Assembly (NCBI RefSeq): GCF_031834615.1
Contig: NZ_CP115543.1
Coordinates: 3,545,001 to 3,609,000, forward strand
Reading direction: 5' to 3'
Length of the DNA stretch: 64,000 nt
From: Stenotrophomonas aracearum
GTDB lineage: Bacteria; Pseudomonadota; Gammaproteobacteria; Xanthomonadales; Xanthomonadaceae
In this document: positions 25,254 through 33,224 of the stretch, in pieces
Layout: each line of letters begins with the position of its first letter
Position numbering within the stretch: the stretch's first letter is position 1
Notes under the pieces: generated by a model
Database searches by the model: none
What the model was told of the DNA's origin: nothing
Seen by the model: only the letters and a program-made list of their open reading frames with translations
Position numbers and translations under genes: made by a program

Positions 25254-25639
25254 CCCTTCAGGCGGATCAACAGATCCCGCAGCGGGGTGAAAACCACCGC
25301 CATGCCAGCGATCACGCCGGTCGTGTTGGCCAGCGCATCCATCGGGTCGGCCATGCGATTGGTGGTCAGCGCGCCCTGCAGGAATTCAATGCCGACGCCC
25401 AGCAGCACCAACCCGGCGCCGGCGCACAGCAGCGCCGTGCGCGTGCGGTAGATCTGTACCGCCGCCGAGGCCAACAGGAAATACGCGAGGAAATGCTCGA
25501 CCTTGTCGCTGTTGGGCGGCAACGCCAGCGGCGGCGGCGGGATCAGGCAGACCACGATCGTGGTCACGATCACCAGCCACCACAGCCCCAGCCACAGGCG
25601 CGGAAAGCGCAGCGGCTTCAACATCCCGGTGGCCGGCAT
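25250..25639 (-). CDS. VanZ-like membrane protein
   Basis: A 129-residue protein with about four hydrophobic helices. PNSDKVEHFLAYFLLA followed by a membrane-embedded GVGIEFLQG and ADPMDALANTTGVIAG is the VanZ/DUF2809-like pattern. VanZ was named for teicoplanin resistance in a transposon, but chromosomal homologues like this are of unknown role and do not imply resistance. It starts 1 bp after the stop of the upstream methyltransferase gene, so the two are co-transcribed. Its last codon is closed by the TAG of a SMAG repeat. An alternative start is the Met at residue 6. Confidence 0.8.
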   Translation of the reverse strand: MPATGMLKPLRFPRLWLGLWWLVIVTTIVVCLIPPPPLALPPNSDKVEHFLAYFLLASAAVQIYRTRTALLCAGAGLVLLGVGIEFLQGALTTNRMADPMDALANTTGVIAGMAVVFTPLRDLLIRLKG

Positions 25640-25640
25640 C

Positions 25641-26825
25641 TCAGAGGCGCCAGGTCAGGTCGCCCAGCGCGAATGCCGGTTCGAAATCCACATCGCGCTG
25701 GAATCCCATCACCTGGAAGCGCTCGCCCATTTCGCTGGGCAGGGTGAGCTTCTTGACCTGGTCTCGCAGGCGCAGCTTGCCGACCTCGTCGGCACGGCCT
25801 TCGGCCAGCGACAACAGCGCGTCCAGGCCGTTGCCGAGCAGGAAGCTGGACTGCGTGCAGTACCCGGCCAGCTCGAACCCCGCATGGGTGCCGGCTTCGG
25901 CCAGCGCGGTGAAGTCCACAGAGGCGGTCAGGTCCTGCAGGCCCGGCCACAGGAACACGTCGTTGTGCACGTGGTGGCGGTAGAACGCGCGCACGGTGCC
26001 GTCGTCGCGATCGTCGTTGTAGAACTCGTTGCGCGGGTAGCCGTAGTCGACGAACAGCATCGCACCACGCTTGAGCCCGCCGGCCACGGCCTGGATCCAG
26101 TACGGCAGGTGCGGCAGCAGTTCGGAACGGTAGCCGTCGGCAAAGGGCTTTTCGCGGTAACGCTCCAGGTGCCGTACCGCCGCGGTCAGCATCGCGTCGG
26201 CCGGCTGCGCGCCGCGCATGAACGCGCCGTCGGCATCCAGCTCCACGGTTTCCTCATACACCATGCCGTCGCGCGCCAGGAAGCGTGGCGTGGGCAGGGC
26301 GTCGATCACTTCGTTGGCGAACACCACCCCGTCCCAGTCGTCGTCGAACGGGCCGTCCAGCCATTCCACCAGGGCAAACAGGGGCGGTACCAGCGTCCGT
26401 TCCAGGCGCTCGCGCTGGCGTTCGCGCAGGTCCGCACTCGGTTCCAGGATCGCGTAACGCTCGGGCAGCGCGTCCAGTTCCAGCATGCGCTTGAGCAGGA
26501 TCTCGGCGAATGCGCCGCTGCCGCCGCCCAGCTCCAGGAATCGCGCTTCCGGCCCGAGCTGCTGCATGACCGGGGCGATCGCGTTGGCCAAGGTCGCGGT
26601 GAACAGCGGGCCCATTTCCGGCGCGGTGGTGAAGTCGCCGGCCTCGCCGAACTTGCTGGACCCGGCGCTGTAATAGCCGTAGCCGGGCGCATACAGGCTC
26701 AGCTCCATGAACCGGGCAAACGGCATCGCACCGCCGTTGGCGAGGATCTCCGCGCGCAGGGCGGCGGCCAGTTCGTCGCTGTGGGCCAGGGCGTCGGTAT
26801 CGGGCGTGGGCAGGGAAGAATGCAT
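25641..26825 (-). CDS. MidA/NDUFAF7-like SAM-dependent methyltransferase
   Basis: A 394-residue class I methyltransferase of the COG1565 family. The ATG at 26825 is chosen; upstream frame is open but overlaps the divergent gene. MPFARFMELSLYAPGYGYYSAG and FTTAPEMGPLFTATLA are signature segments; FLELGGGSGAFAE is the SAM loop, followed by YAILEPS. In mitochondria the homologue NDUFAF7 dimethylates an arginine of complex I subunit NDUFS2; the bacterial role is presumably protein arginine methylation, not proven. Divergent from the pteridine reductase gene (55 bp apart) and upstream of the VanZ-like gene. Confidence 0.88.
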   Translation of the reverse strand: MHSSLPTPDTDALAHSDELAAALRAEILANGGAMPFARFMELSLYAPGYGYYSAGSSKFGEAGDFTTAPEMGPLFTATLANAIAPVMQQLGPEARFLELGGGSGAFAEILLKRMLELDALPERYAILEPSADLRERQRERLERTLVPPLFALVEWLDGPFDDDWDGVVFANEVIDALPTPRFLARDGMVYEETVELDADGAFMRGAQPADAMLTAAVRHLERYREKPFADGYRSELLPHLPYWIQAVAGGLKRGAMLFVDYGYPRNEFYNDDRDDGTVRAFYRHHVHNDVFLWPGLQDLTASVDFTALAEAGTHAGFELAGYCTQSSFLLGNGLDALLSLAEGRADEVGKLRLRDQVKKLTLPSEMGERFQVMGFQRDVDFEPAFALGDLTWRL

Positions 26826-26880
26826 GGTGCAGGCGATTGCGGTGACAATGCACAGCATAGCCGAGCTGCAAGGAGCCCCG

Positions 26881-27618
26881 ATGACCGCCACCACACCCGT
26901 CGTGCTGATCACCGGCAGCGCGCGCCGGATCGGCGCCGCGATTGCCCGCCAGTTCCATTCCTGTGGCTGGTCGGTGGTGCTGCACGCCAACACCTCCACC
27001 GCCGAGCTGCAGCAGATGGCCTTCGACCTGGATATGCTGCGCCCGGGCAGCGTGCTGGCCCTGCAGGCCGACCTGCGCGACGCCGAGGCCCTGCCCGACC
27101 TGGTCGAACAGACCGTGGCCCAGTTCGGCCGGCTGGACGCGCTGATCAACAATGCCTCCAACTTCTACCCCACCCTGCTCGGCCAGATCACCGCCGAGCA
27201 GTGGGACGACCTGTTCGCGGTCAACGCCCGCGCCCCGCTGCTGCTGGCCCAGGCGGCGGCCCCGCAGCTGCGCCGCCACCAGGGCTGCATCGTCAACCTC
27301 ACCGACCTGCACGGCACCCAGCCGATGCGCGACCACCCCGTCTATGCCGCCGCCAAGGCCGCACTGGAAATGGTCACCCGCTCGCTGGCGCTGGAGCTTG
27401 CGCCCAAGGTACGGGTCAATGCAGTGGCGCCGGGAGCGATCCTGTGGCCCGAACAGGGCAAGGACGACTACGCGCAGCAGGCGCTGCTGGCACGCACCCC
27501 GCTGGGGCGTACCGGGACGGTGGAGGAAATCGCCGAGGCGGTGTATTGGCTGGTCAACGACGCCCCGTTTGTGACCGGGCACACGTTGCGGGTGGATGGG
27601 GGACGGATGTTGTCGTGA
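26881..27618 (+). CDS. Pteridine reductase (PTR1/FolM-type SDR)
   Basis: A 245-residue SDR started at the ATG after AAGGAG (26869-26874). The cofactor loop is TGSARRIG (11-18), where the arginines fit NADPH preference. The catalytic positions are Asp142, Tyr155 and Lys159: Asp replaces the usual Ser, as in Leishmania PTR1. NNASNFYPT and the C-terminal GHTLRVDGG complete the fold. It likely reduces dihydrobiopterin/dihydromonapterin or folate to the tetrahydro form. It faces folK, a folate-biosynthesis gene, in a convergent arrangement, which supports a pterin role. Confidence 0.88.
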   Translation: MTATTPVVLITGSARRIGAAIARQFHSCGWSVVLHANTSTAELQQMAFDLDMLRPGSVLALQADLRDAEALPDLVEQTVAQFGRLDALINNASNFYPTLLGQITAEQWDDLFAVNARAPLLLAQAAAPQLRRHQGCIVNLTDLHGTQPMRDHPVYAAAKAALEMVTRSLALELAPKVRVNAVAPGAILWPEQGKDDYAQQALLARTPLGRTGTVEEIAEAVYWLVNDAPFVTGHTLRVDGGRMLS

Positions 27619-27635
27619 TGGCGGGCATCGCCTGG

Positions 27636-27658
27636 AGCCGGCCGGCGGCCGGCACTAC
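27636..27658 (-). repeat. SMAG-type REP element overlapping the folK stop
   Basis: On the minus strand it reads GTAGTGCCGGCCGCCGGCCGGC. The TAG of its head (27655-27657) is the folK stop codon. It lies between the convergent pteridine reductase and folK genes. Confidence 0.8.
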
Positions 27659-28137
27659 AGTTCTACGACTTCGAAGAGATCGCCGAATTGCTTGTGCGCC
27701 TTCCACAACGCGGCCAGGGTCAGCCCGCTGACCGGGTCCACGAAGTCCGGCGCGATGTCCGCCAGCGGCTTGAGCACGAAGGCGTGCTTCAGCTCGGGAC
27801 GCGGAATGCGCAGGTGGCCGGGGCCTTCCACGATCAGGTCGCCGTAGAACACCACGTCGATGTCCAGGGTCCGGTCGCTGAAACGCGGCCCGCTGCGGTC
27901 GCGCCCGTGCGCGTCTTCCACCGCATGCAGCCAGGTGTCCAGCGCCTCCAGCGGCATGTCGGTTTCCAGCGCCACCGCATTGTTGAGGAAGGCCGGGCCG
28001 TCGAACCCCACCGCCGCGGTGCGGTAGGCCGGGGACACCCGGATATCGCCGAAACGCTGGCGCAGCACGGCCACCGCGGCGTGAAGATGCTGTTGCGGCT
28101 GCAGGTTGCTGCCCAGGCTCAGGAGCACAGTGGTCAT
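27655..28137 (-). CDS. folK: 2-amino-4-hydroxy-6-hydroxymethyldihydropteridine pyrophosphokinase
   Basis: A 160-residue HPPK, which transfers pyrophosphate from ATP to 6-hydroxymethyldihydropterin in folate synthesis. Start at the ATG 28137 (MTTVLLSLGSN), with upstream codons ignored because SLGSN normally begins the protein. Motifs: SLGSNLQPQQHL, PAFLNNAVALET, and the ATP/Mg site RSGPRFSDRTLDIDVVFYG, in which the two Asp residues bind magnesium, then IPRPELKHAFVLKPLADIAP. Its stop codon is provided by a SMAG repeat. Confidence 0.93.
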   Translation of the reverse strand: MTTVLLSLGSNLQPQQHLHAAVAVLRQRFGDIRVSPAYRTAAVGFDGPAFLNNAVALETDMPLEALDTWLHAVEDAHGRDRSGPRFSDRTLDIDVVFYGDLIVEGPGHLRIPRPELKHAFVLKPLADIAPDFVDPVSGLTLAALWKAHKQFGDLFEVVEL

Positions 28138-28221
28138 GGTATTCAGCGTACGTGGGGCGAATCCACACGGGACCAACAGGGTCACCGCATAGAATCGGGG
28201 TGCACATCATAGGACACCGAC

Positions 28222-28956
28222 ATGACCTATTGCGTCGGCATTGCGGTGGATGAAGGCCTGGTCTTCGCCGCCGATACCCGTACCAACGCGTCGCTGGACG
28301 ACGTTCGCGTGCACCGCAAGCTGCACGAATTCGAGTTCCCGGGCCAGGCCAGCTTCGTCATCATGGCCGCCGGCAACCTCGCCACCACCCAATTGCTGAT
28401 CTCGCGGCTGCACCGCGACGTGGAGGAACAGCGGCCGGAAAACCTGCGCGCCTACCGGCACCTGTTCGAGGTCGCCGAGTACGTGGGCCGCGTGCTGGTC
28501 GACAGCCAGGTCAAATGCAGCAACCCCGAGCACGGCCACGACGGGGTCAACACCCAGGCCACGCTGATCCTGGGCGGCCAGGTCGGCGGCGAGCATCCGG
28601 GGCTGTACATGATCTACCCGCTGGGCAACGCGATCGCGGCCTCGCCGGAAACGCCGTTCCTGCAGATCGGCGAGTCCAAGTACGGCAAGCCGATCCTGGA
28701 CCGCATCATCCGCCCGCAGACCCACCTGGACGACGCCGCACGCACCGCGATCGTGTCGCTGGACTCCACCATCCGCTCCAACCTGTCGGTCGGCCTGCCG
28801 GTGGACCTGGTGCTGCTGCGCGCCGGCGACCTGCGCATCAGCCACCGCATGCGGCTGGCCGGCGACAGCCCCTTGTATGCGGAGATCCACGGGAACTGGT
28901 CGCGGCGGTTGGAGCAGGCGGTGGCGTCGCTGCCAAGGTTTCCCTGGGAGGGGTGA
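28222..28956 (+). CDS. Anbu-type proteasome-like peptidase
   Basis: A 244-residue N-terminal nucleophile hydrolase of the Anbu (ancestral beta subunit, BPH) group, related to HslV and the 20S proteasome. After removal of Met1 the nucleophile would be Thr2 (MTYCVGI), with Asp18 and Lys residues in ADTRTN and VHRKLHEF positions typical of the fold. GLYMIYPLGNAI and QIGESKYGKPILDR are conserved in this group. In many genomes Anbu is encoded with an alpha-E protein, an ATP-grasp protein and a transglutaminase-like protein; none of these is adjacent here. Substrate and partner are unknown. It is divergent from folK and ends at a pair of SMAG repeats. Confidence 0.88.
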   Translation: MTYCVGIAVDEGLVFAADTRTNASLDDVRVHRKLHEFEFPGQASFVIMAAGNLATTQLLISRLHRDVEEQRPENLRAYRHLFEVAEYVGRVLVDSQVKCSNPEHGHDGVNTQATLILGGQVGGEHPGLYMIYPLGNAIAASPETPFLQIGESKYGKPILDRIIRPQTHLDDAARTAIVSLDSTIRSNLSVGLPVDLVLLRAGDLRISHRMRLAGDSPLYAEIHGNWSRRLEQAVASLPRFPWEG

Positions 28957-28972
28957 AGCCGGCATTGCGTGG

Positions 28973-28995
28973 AGCCGGCCGGCGGCCGGCACTAC
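28973..28995 (-). repeat. SMAG-type REP element, left of head-to-head pair
   Basis: Minus-strand GTAG head at 28992-28995 with a GCCGGCC/GGCCGGC stem. The two heads of this element and 29015-29037 point at each other, 19 bp apart. Confidence 0.8.
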
Positions 28996-29014
28996 CGACG
29001 CTTGACCCACCCGT

Positions 29015-29037
29015 GTAGTGCCGGCCGCTGGCCGGCT
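29015..29037 (+). repeat. SMAG-type REP element, right of head-to-head pair
   Basis: GTAGTGCCGGCCGCTGGCCGGC on the plus strand. Together with 28973-28995 and their flanks (GCGTGGAGCC versus GGCTCCACGC) it forms an extended imperfect inverted repeat between the convergent Anbu and kinase genes. Confidence 0.8.
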
Positions 29038-29054
29038 CCACGCGGTGCCTGCAA

Positions 29055-30566
29055 TCACCCCAGGGCGTCGGCCACCGAGCGGAACACCTGCTGCATTTCC
29101 AGCGGCTTGCGCAGCACGTGGACATCCACGCCGGTCGGGAACCCCTGCAGCGGAACCGGTTCGTCCACGTCTTCCAGCACCAGCGCGGGGCCGTGGTAGC
29201 CCAGTGCGGCCATTTCATCCAGCAGGTGGCTGGCCGAGAGCAGTTTGTCACCGGCGTCGGCAATGACCAGCGCCGGCATCGCTTCCTGCTGCATCCAGCG
29301 CAGCGCCGCGCCGCCGTCGGAGGCCAGCTGCAGGTGGTAGCCCTGGCTGGACAGCGCATTGCCCAGCAGCGACAGCCGGGTCGCCTCGCCGTCCACCACC
29401 AGGATCGACTGCCCGGTGCCGGCGGCCACCGGCTGCGCTGGCTGCGCCTGCTCGACGACCTCGGCACGGATCGGCAGCAGCAGCACGAAGCAGCTGCCGA
29501 CGCCCGGGGTGCTGGCGACCTGGATGCTGCCCTTCGCACCTTCGATGATGCGCTTGCACGAAATCAGGCCCAGGCCGGTTCCGTTGGGCTTGGTAGTGAA
29601 GAACGGATTGAACAGGCGCCCCATCACCTCCGGCCCCATGCCCACGCCTTCGTCGTTCACCGACAGGCGCAGCCGCTCCACGCCACGCGGATCTGCATCG
29701 GCTTCGGCGCGCAGGGTCAGGCGTCCGCCGTCGGGCATGGCCTGGATCGCATTGAGCGCCAGGTTCAAAAGCACCTGCTGCAGCTCGGTGTAGTTGGCGT
29801 CCACTGCCAGCGCCGGGTCGGCCACCTCCAGGTGCAGGCTGACCTGCGCCGGCAGCGTACTGCGCAGCAGCAGCCCGATCGCCTCGAACAGGTGCGCGAC
29901 CTGGATGCGTTCGCGGGTGTTGCGCGACCCGCGCACGAACGACAGCATCGACTCGGCCATTTCGTGCCCGCGCCGACCGCATTCGGCGATCACGTCGGCC
30001 AGGTGGTGCAGCTGCGGGTCCGGGGTCCGCGCCTTGAGCAGCTCCGGCATGATCAGCAGCGGCTGCAGGATGTTGCGCAGGTCGTGGCTGAGTCCGGCGG
30101 CCAGCAGCGACAGGCTTTCCAGCCGCTGCGCGCGCATCAGTTCGGCTTCCACCCGCTGCCGGTCGATGGAACCGCGCGCATCGCGCACCGCGCGTGCCAC
30201 CGCCGAAGGCAACCGCGCCGGCTGGTGCTTGATGATGTAGTCGTTGGCGCCCTGGTGCAGGGCCGCCACCGCGTTCTCTTCGCCCAGGGTACCGGAGACG
30301 AAGATGAAGGGCAGGTCCGCGTGCCAGCCGCGCACGATCTCCAGCGCCTGGTTGCCGGCGAAGCCGGGCATGCCCAGTTCGGACAGGACGATATCCGGGG
30401 CGAAGCGCAGCAGCGCCTCGCGCAGTTCAGCCGCGGTCTCCACCCGCTCGAAGCTGGCCTGCAGGCCGGCGTCGAGCATCTGCCGGCTCATCAGCGCGGC
30501 GTCATCAGGCGAATCTTCCACCAGCAGGATGCGCAGGTGTCCCAACGAAGACCCGATCGGTGGCAT
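29055..30566 (-). CDS. Hybrid histidine kinase REC-HisKA-HATPase-REC
   Basis: A 503-residue soluble signalling protein; the ATG at 30566 is preceded by GGGGAGG. Numbers are from that start. A first receiver domain (about 10-125) has the acidic pair (VEDSPDD), Ser91 and Lys113 regions, but the phosphoacceptor position is Glu63 (LSELGMPG) in place of Asp. A dimerisation helix carries His161 in LSHDLRN, and the ATPase domain has an N box (NLALNAIQAM), G1 (NDEGVGMG) and G2 (GTGLGL). A second receiver (about 387-503) has Asp437 as likely acceptor and Lys487, but its acidic pair is reduced to VVDGE. There is no membrane segment, so the input is probably through the first receiver. Partner unknown. 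Confidence 0.85.
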   Translation of the reverse strand: MPPIGSSLGHLRILLVEDSPDDAALMSRQMLDAGLQASFERVETAAELREALLRFAPDIVLSELGMPGFAGNQALEIVRGWHADLPFIFVSGTLGEENAVAALHQGANDYIIKHQPARLPSAVARAVRDARGSIDRQRVEAELMRAQRLESLSLLAAGLSHDLRNILQPLLIMPELLKARTPDPQLHHLADVIAECGRRGHEMAESMLSFVRGSRNTRERIQVAHLFEAIGLLLRSTLPAQVSLHLEVADPALAVDANYTELQQVLLNLALNAIQAMPDGGRLTLRAEADADPRGVERLRLSVNDEGVGMGPEVMGRLFNPFFTTKPNGTGLGLISCKRIIEGAKGSIQVASTPGVGSCFVLLLPIRAEVVEQAQPAQPVAAGTGQSILVVDGEATRLSLLGNALSSQGYHLQLASDGGAALRWMQQEAMPALVIADAGDKLLSASHLLDEMAALGYHGPALVLEDVDEPVPLQGFPTGVDVHVLRKPLEMQQVFRSVADALG

Positions 30567-30661
30567 GGCGTACTCGGCCTCCCCGGCCGGGTTCATGTAT
30601 GGCGTGAATATACTCCACACCAACGTGAATACGGGCCAGGACCGGACAGTCCCGAGACATC

Positions 30662-30689
30662 AAAAAAGGGCGCGCCCTGCGGCGCGCCC
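30662..30689 (-). terminator. Rho-independent terminator of the BON-domain gene
   Basis: Read on the minus strand, GGGCGCGCC and its complement GGCGCGCCC flank a 4-base loop and are followed by six Ts (30662-30667). It lies 24 bp after the BON gene stop. Confidence 0.85.
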
Positions 30690-30712
30690 CTCTGAATGCA
30701 TTGCGGTGTCGA

Positions 30713-31090
30713 TCAGCGCTTGGCAGCGGCGCCGGCGACCATCAGCGCCTTCGAATCGACGCTCTTGACGCCCTTGATGTTCTTGGCGGTCATCACGGCC
30801 TTGTCGTGCTCGGCCTTGGTGGCGACGGTGCCGGACAGCGATACGACGCCGTTGACCGTTTCCACCTTGACGTCGGTGCCGGACACATTGCTGCTGGCCA
30901 GCAGGTCGCTCTTGACCTTGGTGGTGATCCAGGTATCGGTCACCGGCTCGGCCGAGTCATGCTTGTCGGCATGGGTCATGGCGCTGTGGTCGGTGGTCTT
31001 CGGCGGATCCTTGGCCATCGCTGCGGAGGTGCCCAGCAGCATGCCGAGGGCGAGCGAAGCAGCAAGCAGATTACGCGTAGTGTTGGTCAT
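30713..31090 (-). CDS. BON-domain periplasmic protein (OsmY-like)
   Basis: A 125-residue exported protein, started at the ATG at 31090 with GGGAGA upstream. A signal peptide (about 1-26, ending SAAMA) is followed by a His- and Asp-rich linker and one BON domain: TDTWITTKVKSDLLASSNVSGTDVKVETVNGVVSLSGTV. OsmY in Enterobacteria has two BON domains and responds to osmotic stress; this has one. BON domains are thought to bind phospholipid or envelope components. It has its own terminator and is divergent from the oxidoreductase gene. Confidence 0.85.
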   Translation of the reverse strand: MTNTTRNLLAASLALGMLLGTSAAMAKDPPKTTDHSAMTHADKHDSAEPVTDTWITTKVKSDLLASSNVSGTDVKVETVNGVVSLSGTVATKAEHDKAVMTAKNIKGVKSVDSKALMVAGAAAKR

Positions 31091-31261
31091 GTGCGGTGTC
31101 TCCCTGGTGTGTGCCGCCAGTGTCGGCGGCGATGCGTACACGAGACGTCGCCGCCACATCAAATCGCCGTGAACCAGTCAGCTTGATCCCCAACGGTTCA
31201 CGTTTCCGCACTGCATCAATTGCAATTATTCTTACTCCCCGCATACAGCAAAGGCGATTTC

Positions 31262-32305
31262 ATGAGCGCGATCCTGCAGGTGGGACTGATCGGTTACGGC
31301 CTGGCCGGCAGCGTGTTCCATGCACCGCTGATCCAGCACACGCCCGGGCTGGCCTTGCACGCCATCGTCAGTTCGCAGCGCGACCGCCTGCTGCGCACGT
31401 TCACCGACGTGCATGTGCACGCGCAGGTGGACGACCTGCTGGCCGACCCGGCCATCGACGCAGTGGTGATCGCCACGCCGAACGAGCAGCATGCGCCGCT
31501 GGCACTGGCGGCGCTGCAGGCCGGCAAGCATGTGCTGGTGGATAAACCCTTTGCGTTGAGCACGGCCGAAGCGCGCAGCGTAGTCGACGCCGCACGCAGC
31601 GCCGAGCGCGTAGTCAGCGTGTTCCAGAACCGGCGTTTCGATGCCGACTACCTCAGCCTGCGTGGCGTGCTGGAGTCCGGCGCATTGGGACGGATCGCCG
31701 AATGCCATTCGCACTTCGACCGCTTCCGCCCGCAGGTGCGCGACCGCTGGCGCGAGAGCGACGCACCGGGCAGTGGCTTGTGGATGGATCTCGGCCCGCA
31801 CCTGCTCGACCAGATGCTGCAGCTGTTTGGCTGGCCCGAAGCGATCAGTGCCGACATCGACGCGCAACGCGACGGCGCACGCAGCGATGACTATTTCCAT
31901 GCGGTGCTGCACTACCCCGGCCTGCGCGCGATCGTGCATGCGGGCTCGCTGGTGGCGGCCTCCGCAACGCGCTTCGCGGTGCATGGCAGCCACGGCAGTT
32001 ACCTGAAGGACGGTCGCGACGTGCAGGAAGACCAGTTGCGCCAGGGCATCGCGCCAGGCGCACCGGGCTGGGGGCTGGACCCGGTGCATGGGCAGCAGGT
32101 ACAGGTGGATGGAGATGGCAAGGTGCACCGGCACAGCGTGGACAACGTGCTGGGCGACTACCGGCGCTTCTATGCCGCATTCCGCGACGCGATGCTCGGC
32201 GAAGGCGAACCGCCGGTGACTGCCGAGCAGGCCCTCCAACTGATGCGCCTGTTGGAAGCCGGCCGCGAAAGCGCCGACACCGGTCGGCGCGTGGACCTGC
32301 GCTGA
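31262..32305 (+). CDS. Gfo/Idh/MocA-family oxidoreductase
   Basis: A 347-residue NAD(P)-dependent oxidoreductase. The ATG at 31262 follows a weak GGCGATTTC; upstream TTG at 31220 is unlikely. The Rossmann start is VGLIGYGLAGSVFHAPLI, then VVIATPNEQHAPLALAALQAGKHVLVDKPFAL with the EKP-like motif here as DKP, and the C-terminal domain has GSGLWMDLGPHLLDQMLQLFG with the conserved Asp/His region. Most similar in layout to the YdgJ/YvaA branch, often acting on sugars or inositols. Substrate unknown. Convergent with the 6-phosphogluconate dehydrogenase gene, 10 bp apart. Confidence 0.87.
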   Translation: MSAILQVGLIGYGLAGSVFHAPLIQHTPGLALHAIVSSQRDRLLRTFTDVHVHAQVDDLLADPAIDAVVIATPNEQHAPLALAALQAGKHVLVDKPFALSTAEARSVVDAARSAERVVSVFQNRRFDADYLSLRGVLESGALGRIAECHSHFDRFRPQVRDRWRESDAPGSGLWMDLGPHLLDQMLQLFGWPEAISADIDAQRDGARSDDYFHAVLHYPGLRAIVHAGSLVAASATRFAVHGSHGSYLKDGRDVQEDQLRQGIAPGAPGWGLDPVHGQQVQVDGDGKVHRHSVDNVLGDYRRFYAAFRDAMLGEGEPPVTAEQALQLMRLLEAGRESADTGRRVDLR

Positions 32306-32315
32306 TCGGACCGCG

Positions 32316-33221
32316 TTACTCCTTCATCATCGCGTGGCCGCCGAACTGGTTGCGCAAGGCGGAGAGCATGCGGTCGCTGAAGGAATTCTTTTCGCGCGAG
32401 CGCAGGCGTTCCAGCAGCGACAGGGTAATCACCGGCGCCGACACATCCAGGTCGATCGCTTCGGCCACGGTCCAGCGGCCTTCGCCGGAATCGGGCACGA
32501 ACGGGGCGATGCCGTCCAGCTGCGGGTTGCGCTGCAACGCGTCGGCACTCAGGTCGAGCAGCCACGAGCGCACCACGCTGCCGTGCTGCCACGCCTTCGC
32601 AACCTCGCCCAGGTCCAGGTTGAACTCGGTCTTGCGCTGCATCAGCGCGAAGCCTTCGGCATAGGCCTGCATCATTCCGTATTCGATGCCGTTGTGGACC
32701 ATCTTGCAGAAGTGCCCTGCCCCGCTCGGCCCCACGTGCGCCCAGCCGCTGTCTTCGGCCGGCGCCAGGGTGCGGAAGATCGCACCAATGCGCTGCACTG
32801 CTTCGGCGTCACCGCCGATCATCAGGCTGTAGCCTTCCTGCAGGCCCCACACGCCGCCGCTGGTGCCGCAGTCGATGTAGGTCACGTCTTCTTCCAGCAG
32901 CTGCGCGGACCGGCGCATCGAATCCTTGTAGTACGAATTGCCGCCGTCGATCACCACGTCGCCTTCGGACAGGTGCGGCGACAGCGAGGCCAACGTCTGG
33001 TCGACCACCTCACCGGCCGGCACCATCAGCCACACCACGCGCGGTACCGACATCGTCGCCAGCGCGTCGGCGACGGTCGCACTCACCTCGAAGCCGCGCT
33101 CGGCGGCGCTGGCGCGTGCGGCCTCGCCCGGGTCCACGCCGATCACGCGGTGGCCGCCGCGATGCAGCCGCTCGGCCATGTTGGCGCCCATGCGCCCCAG
33201 TCCAATCATTGCAATTTCCAT
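32316..33221 (-). CDS. gnd: 6-phosphogluconate dehydrogenase, short (YqeC/GntZ-like) type
   Basis: A 301-residue decarboxylating 6-phosphogluconate dehydrogenase of the short bacterial type, against about 470 residues for the enteric Gnd. MIGLGRMGANMAERL is the nucleotide loop, DGGNSYYKDSMRR and CGTSGGVWGLQEGYSLMIGG bind substrate, and SGAGHFCKMVHNGIEYGMMQAYAEG contains the catalytic lysine. It makes ribulose-5-phosphate, CO2 and a reduced cofactor, probably NADH in this short class. It is the last of three minus-strand genes, 3 bp after the preceding unknown exported protein gene, an odd partner for a cytoplasmic enzyme. Confidence 0.9.
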   Translation of the reverse strand: MEIAMIGLGRMGANMAERLHRGGHRVIGVDPGEAARASAAERGFEVSATVADALATMSVPRVVWLMVPAGEVVDQTLASLSPHLSEGDVVIDGGNSYYKDSMRRSAQLLEEDVTYIDCGTSGGVWGLQEGYSLMIGGDAEAVQRIGAIFRTLAPAEDSGWAHVGPSGAGHFCKMVHNGIEYGMMQAYAEGFALMQRKTEFNLDLGEVAKAWQHGSVVRSWLLDLSADALQRNPQLDGIAPFVPDSGEGRWTVAEAIDLDVSAPVITLSLLERLRSREKNSFSDRMLSALRNQFGGHAMMKE

Positions 33222-33224
33222 GAC

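Noticed and set aside
25250..25639. Glycopeptide resistance from the VanZ-like protein
   Set aside because: Chromosomal VanZ-like proteins are widespread in Gram-negatives and there are no other van genes.
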